Positions 6,466 through 11,024 of a stretch of DNA of 11,024 nt are shown here, piece after piece. The notes under the pieces were generated by a model that saw only the letters and a list, made by a program, of their open reading frames with translations, was not told where the DNA came from and ran no database searches. The stretch is from Clostridiaceae bacterium (GTDB lineage Bacteria > Bacillota > Clostridia > Oscillospirales > Butyricicoccaceae). The position numbers were made by a program, and so were the translations under genes. The stretch is taken from the NCBI GenBank assembly GCA_018383195.1, contig JAGZOP010000063.1, positions 1-11,024 of the forward strand, read 5' to 3'. Each line of letters begins with the position of its first letter. Position 1 is the first letter of the stretch.

Positions 6466-7107
6466 TTACAGTTGTGATTTGTCCGGCAGCTTGAGCACCT
6501 GCCCCGGATGAATCAAGTCTGGATTTGCAATGCTGTTCGCTTTTGCGAGGGACGGATACAGCGCCGCATTGCCGTAAAACCGCTTGGCAATCGCGCTGAG
6601 CGTGTCGCCCCGCACAACAGTGTAGGTCTGCTGCACTGCCGTCTGCGGAGATGTGCCGCGCGCCGGTGCTGCTGTGACAAGGCTCTGCGTGCGTGCGCCC
6701 TGGGCGGGGATGAAGCGCCGCAGCGTCAGGGTGTAATACACGTCGTTCGTGCCGTCCCGCTCCCCATATTGCCAGTTCTCAATCAGCACATCCGCAATGG
6801 TCGGCGTGTCCGAAACGACAAACCGGCAGACCTCGCGGCGGTCGCTCGAAAACTCAAAGAAGTCAATGTAGGTATAGGGGTCAAGGCTTGCCTCCGGCAT
6901 TACGAACGGATACCTCTTGCGCGGCAGCACGCCGCTCAGGGTGCAGGTAAACAGCGTGCGTCCGCCCGGCAGGTGGTAGTCACCGATGGTATGCAGGTTC
7001 ACAGTCTCCACATGGTTTCCGTGGTCAATCGTGTAGCTTTCCGGCGTGACCGGCAGCACAATTTCCTGACCGGTCGTATTATTTTTGAAAATAAATTTGC
7101 GTAGCAT
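6466..7107 (-). CDS. xkdP: LysM-domain tail protein, XkdP-like
   Basis: A 213-residue protein placed between tape measure and hub. Residues 1-135 form a beta-rich domain typical of XkdP-like proteins (FKNNTTGQEIVLPVTPESY near the start, ENWQYGERDGTNDVYYTLTL before the linker). An alanine/threonine-rich linker follows (about 136-160). A clear LysM domain lies at 161-207: TYTVVRGDTLSAIAKRFYGN, ending HPGQVLKLP. LysM binds N-acetylglucosamine-containing glycans, which fits contact with peptidoglycan during puncture or docking of the spike, though in this family it may serve only structural assembly. The start at 7107 is preceded by AGGAGG, and it follows the tape measure stop by 18 nt. The family call is firm; the exact role is inferred. 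Confidence 0.88.
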   Translation of the reverse strand: MLRKFIFKNNTTGQEIVLPVTPESYTIDHGNHVETVNLHTIGDYHLPGGRTLFTCTLSGVLPRKRYPFVMPEASLDPYTYIDFFEFSSDRREVCRFVVSDTPTIADVLIENWQYGERDGTNDVYYTLTLRRFIPAQGARTQSLVTAAPARGTSPQTAVQQTYTVVRGDTLSAIAKRFYGNAALYPSLAKANSIANPDLIHPGQVLKLPDKSQL

Positions 7108-7125
7108 ATGCCCTCCTGCGGTTTC

Positions 7126-9141
7126 TTATGATTTCCGCGCAGCCATGGCAATTCTCAGCTCATCATACAGCGCAGCCGCAACGCGGGAAACGTCCGCTTC
7201 CTCGCGGACGGTCATGCCGTGCACATGAACGGTCACACCGCTCACGCCTCCCGTGTCTGCCTGCCGTGCCTGATTTGCAGTCAGTACCCGCTCGCCCTCA
7301 TGCAGCAGCGCCGGATAATCGTCATAGGGTACTCGGTCAATGCCGAATGCCGCCGGTCCGCCGCGCAAATAGGTCGATGCCGGTTCTCCCTTCTTCTGCC
7401 CGCCCGTTGTCCCGCCAGTCAGATACGTGGACGCTGGACCGGGAACCGTGACCGGTTTGGAAAGCGCTGCCGCGAGTCCCCTCTGGTATTCCTCACCCTT
7501 TCGCAGTCCGGCATTCCAATATGCGCTATTGGATGCAGAGTCCTCACGAATTGCCCCTGCAAGCGCAAGCTCACTTTCGAGTGCAAGCTGAGCGCCCTCA
7601 GAAGCGTTATATTCGTTCATTCCCTGTACTTTTGCCTGCATGATGAGTTTTCCCATCTCTGCGGCATCGCCTTCTGCCTCTGCGTCTTGATATTCCGCAG
7701 ACTGCATCATCGCATCCACCGCATCGCGGATATATTCTTCTTTGCTGTTTTCAAGTTCAGCCTTCCATGCACCTATGGCGCGGTTGGCTTCCTCAATCGA
7801 CTGTCCCTGCTCGCCGCTGAGCCAGTCGATCTGCTCCTGCATCCCCTGCTTGCGGGCTTCGTTGTAACCCGCGCCCATGGCTGCATCCATTTCTTCATTC
7901 CAGCCCTGCAACGTGGAGGTTAATCCCTCAAACGTCGTGCTCTGGTTTGCCATTGCCCCCTGAAAGGACTTTTCCATGCCCTCAAGAATGATCTCAACGG
8001 CACGCTGTCCGAGCACTTCGCCGCCTGAAATCTTTTCAAGCATGTCGCCGTACCCCACGCCATAGGCATCCGCAAGATACTGCACCGCATTGATGCCGCG
8101 ATCGTTTAAGATGTCCAAGTCCTCGCGCGTCGCATTGCCGCCCATATACATGCGTCCAAGAGACGTCGCAACCGCGTTCATGTCCGTGGTTTCCATGCCG
8201 AGCGCCGCACCCGCATCACCGATCTTGGTCAGGGTCGGAATCATGTTCCCGACCTGAAATCCATAGGTCTTGAGTGTTTTCGACATGCTCGTGAGGTCAT
8301 CATACAGAAACGGCGTAGAGTTCGACAGCGCCCGCACATCGTTTAAATACCGCTCTGCAAGCTCTTTGTTCTTGTCAAACAGGGTGGTAAATGAAATCAG
8401 ATCGGTTTCCCGCCGCGCTGCAATCGACGAACCACCTGTAAGAGATTCCTGCCGCTGGCTGAGCTGATCTTCGGTCTGCTGCTGCACATACCCCTTAAAC
8501 GCTTCATCGCGTTCGGTGTAAATGCTGGTCGCACCCGAAACTGCGCCTGCCAGTGCGCCGACGCCCGCGCCGATTGCGGTGCCGATACCCGGCGCGATCA
8601 TGCTGCCAATCGCAGCGCCTGAGCCTGCACCCGATACCATGCTCCCGAACATCGTGCCCGCCTGCGCGCCGTATGCCGAGGAAATGTATACCCCTGCAAC
8701 CTCGCTTGCCAGCTCACCCGCCATCTGGAATGCGCCTGCGCTTCCCAGACGGCTGAACAGGCTCTTACTCCCGCCATCCAAACTGCCGCTGTTGCGCGAT
8801 TTGCTGACCTGCGTATCTGCATTCGCCAAATCTTTTTGCGCTTGTCTGGCAGCCTGACTGACATCTTTGAGTTCATTGGTCAGATGGTTCACGTTCAGAT
8901 GCGCGTTTTCCAAACGTTCCATGGATTCGGCGGTTCCGTCCAGACCTTTTTTCGCTTCGCGCAGCTCTTTTTTTGCACCGTCCAAGTCTGTCTGGATGGT
9001 TGCTTTTTTGCGGTTCAGCGTCGTAATTTCACGGCTCAGCAGTTCAAGGTCTTTATCAAATGCCCTTGCGTCCGATGCCATCCGCTGAAATTCCCGCGAA
9101 AAGTTATTGCGCGCACTGACCGCAATCGATACATCTGGCAT
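7126..9141 (-). CDS. Tail tape measure protein
   Basis: A 671-residue protein that sets tail length and is ejected ahead of the DNA in phages. Residues 1-20 give a short VSIAVSARNNFSREF start. Residues 20-115 are a long charged coiled coil (KKATIQTDLDGAKKELREAKKG). Residues 155-205 are a glycine/alanine-rich hydrophobic segment. Residues 245-420 carry the tape-measure core, with LSNSTPFLYDDLTSMSKTL, GDAGAALGM and MYMGGNATREDLDILNDRGI. The rest is helical, then a PASTYLxGG repeat pair, and a tail of IDRVPYDDYPALLHEGERVL (601-620) and a MTVREEADVSRVAAALYDEL end typical of the family. It is shorter than B. subtilis XkdO (over 1300 residues). At about 0.15 nm per residue it predicts a tail of about 100 nm. 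The start has AGGAGGTGAGG upstream and lies 6 nt after the stop of the frameshifted chaperone. Confidence 0.93.
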   Translation of the reverse strand: MPDVSIAVSARNNFSREFQRMASDARAFDKDLELLSREITTLNRKKATIQTDLDGAKKELREAKKGLDGTAESMERLENAHLNVNHLTNELKDVSQAARQAQKDLANADTQVSKSRNSGSLDGGSKSLFSRLGSAGAFQMAGELASEVAGVYISSAYGAQAGTMFGSMVSGAGSGAAIGSMIAPGIGTAIGAGVGALAGAVSGATSIYTERDEAFKGYVQQQTEDQLSQRQESLTGGSSIAARRETDLISFTTLFDKNKELAERYLNDVRALSNSTPFLYDDLTSMSKTLKTYGFQVGNMIPTLTKIGDAGAALGMETTDMNAVATSLGRMYMGGNATREDLDILNDRGINAVQYLADAYGVGYGDMLEKISGGEVLGQRAVEIILEGMEKSFQGAMANQSTTFEGLTSTLQGWNEEMDAAMGAGYNEARKQGMQEQIDWLSGEQGQSIEEANRAIGAWKAELENSKEEYIRDAVDAMMQSAEYQDAEAEGDAAEMGKLIMQAKVQGMNEYNASEGAQLALESELALAGAIREDSASNSAYWNAGLRKGEEYQRGLAAALSKPVTVPGPASTYLTGGTTGGQKKGEPASTYLRGGPAAFGIDRVPYDDYPALLHEGERVLTANQARQADTGGVSGVTVHVHGMTVREEADVSRVAAALYDELRIAMAARKS

Positions 9142-9147
9142 GCCGCC

Positions 9148-9683
9148 TCACCTCCTGTTCTCCCGTTCAAACTCCGAAAACGCAAGCAGGATCACCTTTT
9201 CCCCCTCACTAAGCGCAGCAAACTGCGCAGGCGGTATATGGTGATCCCGCCACGCACGGAACATCAGGACGGTTTGCCAGTCTCCGTCATAGAGTTTTTT
9301 TTAACGTCTCCCACAATCTCGGTCACGCTTCTGCGGTAACCGCTGAGCCGTTCAATACGCATCGCCAGCTCATCAATCTCTCCGGCGGACAGCATTTTGG
9401 GCAGCAGTTCTGCAGGTGTAGGTGCGCTGTATCGCTCGCGCAGTTCGGCAGCGCGCAGATTCGGCTCCCGAACGCCCGCAAGCACGACCGCAACCGCAAT
9501 GTCTCCATCCGGTCGCCCGCCCTCCATGCGGTGAATATCCTTGATCTCGTTATATCCCAGCTCGCGCACAGTAAAAACGACATCGGTTCCCGCACGTTTG
9601 GAAAGGTCACGCATTTTAATTTTTTGCGTGCGCATCCCCTTCGGTCCCAGACCGAGCAGCAAATCCATTACATCCTGTTCCAT
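9148..9683 (-). CDS. Tail assembly chaperone, -1 frameshift long form
   Basis: I read this as a fused product: the XkdN-like frame from ATG 9683 through codon 130 (AAC at 9296-9294), then a slip of -1 into a frame that stays open for 48 codons to TGA at 9150-9148. The added segment begins LYDGDWQTVLMFRAWRDHH and includes LSEGEKVILLAFSEFERE, a pattern like the C-terminal part of tail chaperone extensions. It lacks its own ribosome binding site and a usable start near its beginning. Total length is about 178 residues. In phage lambda (gpG/gpGT) and many other tails, the gene before the tape measure makes a minor frameshifted form that helps load tube subunits onto the tape measure. The exact location, one gene upstream of the tape measure, fits. 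An error of one base in the A-run, or transcriptional slippage there, could give the same picture. Confidence 0.8.
9264..9683 (-). CDS. xkdN: XkdN-like tail assembly chaperone, short form
   Basis: A 139-residue protein of the XkdN-like tail assembly chaperone family, the counterpart of lambda gpG, thought to coat the tape measure and guide tube polymerisation. It is acidic and mainly helical. The family parts are visible: MRDLSKRAGTDVVFTVREL (24-42), then EIKDIHRM (46-53), DIAVAVVLAGVREPNL (61-76), and PTPAELLPKMLSAGEIDELAMRI near the C-terminus. The frame ends SMTETGKPS past the slippery site at codons 128-130; these nine residues replace the 48-residue extension. ATG 9683 has AGGAGGAG upstream and lies 12 nt after the tail tube stop. 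The abundant short form and rarer long form are expected to act together. Confidence 0.88.
   Translation of the reverse strand: MEQDVMDLLLGLGPKGMRTQKIKMRDLSKRAGTDVVFTVRELGYNEIKDIHRMEGGRPDGDIAVAVVLAGVREPNLRAAELRERYSAPTPAELLPKMLSAGEIDELAMRIERLSGYRRSVTEIVGDVKKNSMTETGKPS
9268..9288 (-). promoter_or_regulatory. Possible frameshift-stimulating stem-loop
   Basis: Five bases after the slippery heptamer, GACGG (9288-9284) can pair with CCGTC (9272-9268) around an 11-nt loop. The spacing is right for a stimulator, but the stem is short, so its effect is uncertain. Confidence 0.45.
9294..9300 (-). promoter_or_regulatory. -1 frameshift slippery heptamer A AAA AAC
   Basis: In the XkdN zero frame the codons are GTT AAA AAA AAC TCT, giving A AAA AAC, an established strong bacterial -1 slippery sequence, within a run of eight A's (9295-9302). 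Slipping one base back gives AAA AAA, then CTC, and opens the 48-codon extension. Confidence 0.82.
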
Positions 9684-9695
9684 GTTCTCCTCCTG

Positions 9696-10127
9696 TTATC
9701 GCGCCGTAATCGTGTCCAGAAACTCACGCTTTGTGAACGTAAACGGGCATTCTACCTTGCCGATTACACCGGCTTCCCAGTCGGCAACCGTTTCGTCGTC
9801 AAAAGAGCAGTTATACAGCGCCACGCGTTCTGCTCCATAAGCGTCCGGGTCATCCAACTTGGAAATAATCGTGAAGCGCGGGTCGTGTCCCTGTGCCGCT
9901 GCCTCACCGATCAGCACCGACATCCGGCTCGATACCTTATACAGTCCCACCGAACCGGTGCCCTCAATGTTCAAAATCTTGGTGTCCACTTCCATCTGTC
10001 CGCACAGCGGGACTTTTTCCTTATTGAACGTGCGCTTTGCCTGCAATTTATAGCACTCGGCAACCTTTTCGCCCTCAAGCCAAACCTCGCCCCAAGTGCC
10101 GGAAATCACTCTCGTTGCTTTATCCAT
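9696..10127 (-). CDS. xkdM: Tail tube protein, XkdM-like
   Basis: A 143-residue protein of the XkdM (DUF2001) tail tube family, which stacks as hexameric rings to make the inner tube that is driven through the target envelope. The typical N-terminal run is present: RVISGTWGEVWLEGEKVAEC (6-25), then KLQAKRTFNKEKVPLCGQM (27-45). IEGTGSVGLYKVSSRM (54-69) follows, and a FTIISKLDDPDAYGAERV block (85-102). The C-terminal half has the conserved YNCSFDDETVADWEAG and VECPFTFTKREFLD strands. Length is normal. The start at 10127 has AGGAGGG upstream and lies 18 nt after the sheath stop. Tube directly after sheath is the standard order. Confidence 0.93.
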   Translation of the reverse strand: MDKATRVISGTWGEVWLEGEKVAECYKLQAKRTFNKEKVPLCGQMEVDTKILNIEGTGSVGLYKVSSRMSVLIGEAAAQGHDPRFTIISKLDDPDAYGAERVALYNCSFDDETVADWEAGVIGKVECPFTFTKREFLDTITAR

Positions 10128-10145
10128 ACGTTTTCCCTCCTGCGC

Positions 10146-11024
10146 TTAAACCATAATCGGGATATGCACATCCTCAATCGCATCCAGCGGCTGAAACGCC
10201 ACCTTCAGGAATACCTGTGCATCGGTGTTCGCCTCACGCAGCGCCTGATCGTCCATATCGGACGTGTCCACGCCATTCTCCTTCAGCCACGCTTCCTGTG
10301 CATCCACGTCAATTTCAACTGCCGAAGAACCGGACTGAATCAGTCCATCCCGCTCCAAACTCTCCAGATAGGTCTTGACCGCAGTAACAAGCACCAGCTT
10401 GTTGTCGTAGCTGTTTGCATACTTGCCAATGTAGCTGTCTGCAATCGACTGCTGCAGGTCTGTGAATACCATGTCGAGCAGTTCCACAATTTTAATCTTC
10501 TGGAACGGCGCGCCCTTGTCCTTGGTGGTCGAGGTCAGGGAGTTCACGCCGCGTGCAATCTTTGCCTTCACACCGTCGTAGATGAGAATCAGCTCACCCG
10601 CGTCCACAGCAGCGTCCGCCGCCTCACTGGACAGGCGCGTGAAGTCCTCAACCTCGGTCAGCGGTGCATAGGTGCACGCCATGCTCATCGGCGTTCCGGC
10701 GATCAGACCCGCGATACGGCTGCAATACTGCGCCGCCGTATTCGTCGCCTCGTATGCCTTAATGTCCTTGGTTGTAAAATTGATAATCGCCTCGCTGTCT
10801 GCCTTCTGATCGGGCAGCACCGCTTTCACCATATGGTTTTTCTGGCGTTCTTCCTTCACCCATGCCACAACTGCTTGTGCTTCAGCGGACTTGATGTCCG
10901 GCGGACCGCACAGGTAATCGAACTGCTGGGTTGCCGCCCATTTCAGTCCTTCTGTCAGGTTTTCCGATTCTGCGGTATCTACATAGACCAGCACCTTTTT
11001 CGGCGCGGTCACATATCCAGTGAA
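10146..11024 (-). CDS. xkdK: Contractile tail sheath protein, 5' end cut by window edge
   Basis: The last 292 codons of a tail sheath gene; the frame stays open through the window edge (first visible residues FTGYVTAPKK). A GTG at 11012 is not taken as the start because it has no ribosome binding site and the sequence upstream reads as the same protein. About 60 or more N-terminal residues are probably outside. The sheath shortens to drive the tube. Visible parts are a VLVYVDTAESENLTEGLKW strand-helix, an LPDQKADSEAIINF stretch, AAQYCSRIAGLIAGTPMSMA and CTYAPLTEVEDFTRLS, in the central domain common to XkdK-type sheaths. The conserved C-terminal core domain has KIARGVNSLTSTT, KIKIVELLDMVFTDLQ and YIGKYANSYDNKLVLV. 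The ending VFLKVAFQPLDAIEDVHIPI is the beta-strand arm that links neighbouring subunits. This gene is the evidence that the tail is contractile. Confidence 0.93.
   Translation of the reverse strand, partial: FTGYVTAPKKVLVYVDTAESENLTEGLKWAATQQFDYLCGPPDIKSAEAQAVVAWVKEERQKNHMVKAVLPDQKADSEAIINFTTKDIKAYEATNTAAQYCSRIAGLIAGTPMSMACTYAPLTEVEDFTRLSSEAADAAVDAGELILIYDGVKAKIARGVNSLTSTTKDKGAPFQKIKIVELLDMVFTDLQQSIADSYIGKYANSYDNKLVLVTAVKTYLESLERDGLIQSGSSAVEIDVDAQEAWLKENGVDTSDMDDQALREANTDAQVFLKVAFQPLDAIEDVHIPIMV

Noticed and set aside
11010..11012. GTG as the start of the sheath gene
   Set aside because: No ribosome binding site precedes it, the frame continues to the window edge, and a 288-residue sheath would be short for the family.

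Overview
The window is an almost gap-free, leftward (minus-strand) gene cluster encoding the contractile tail and baseplate of a myovirus-like prophage or of a phage-tail-like bacteriocin. Gene order follows the Bacillus subtilis PBSX xkd block and the Clostridioides difficile phage/diffocin tail block. In transcription order, from the right edge, it reads: tail sheath (5' end cut off by the window edge), tail tube, tail assembly chaperone with a -1 frameshift extension, tape measure, LysM protein, XkdQ-like hub, DUF2577, DUF2634, baseplate J, DUF2313, a long tail fibre, a small coiled-coil protein, a CD1375-like small protein, and a short unrecognised gene cut by the left edge. No head, packaging, integrase or lysis gene is visible, so the sequence does not say whether this is a whole prophage or a tail-only particle.

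The host is probably a moderately GC-rich gut-type Clostridia member (Oscillospiraceae/Ruminococcaceae-like). This is inferred from the strong AGGAGG-type ribosome binding sites, the Firmicutes xkd-type tail genes and the generally high GC. It is not proved by any host gene.

Region by region: 9148-11024 holds sheath, tube and chaperone. 7126-9141 holds the tape measure, 671 residues, which suggests a tail of roughly 100 nm. 3204-7107 holds the baseplate and hub genes, most separated by 0-18 nt or overlapping by 1-8 nt. 871-3204 holds the tail fibre, with a GC-rich N-terminal shaft, an AT-rich centre that looks like seven repeated beta-propeller blades, a short GC-rich connector and an AT-rich C-terminal module. 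1-857 holds three small genes and the only sizeable non-coding gap (139-253), which is packed with small hairpins including a duplicated 20-nt hairpin.

Together the genes would build a tube inside a contractile sheath, with length set by the tape measure and chaperoned by the frameshifted protein pair. The baseplate is made from the hub, DUF2577, DUF2634, J and DUF2313 proteins, and the fibre binds the target cell. The two most informative observations beyond routine annotation are the A AAA AAC slippery site with its 48-codon -1 extension, which has no start codon of its own suited to independent expression, and the mosaic, repeat-built receptor-binding fibre.
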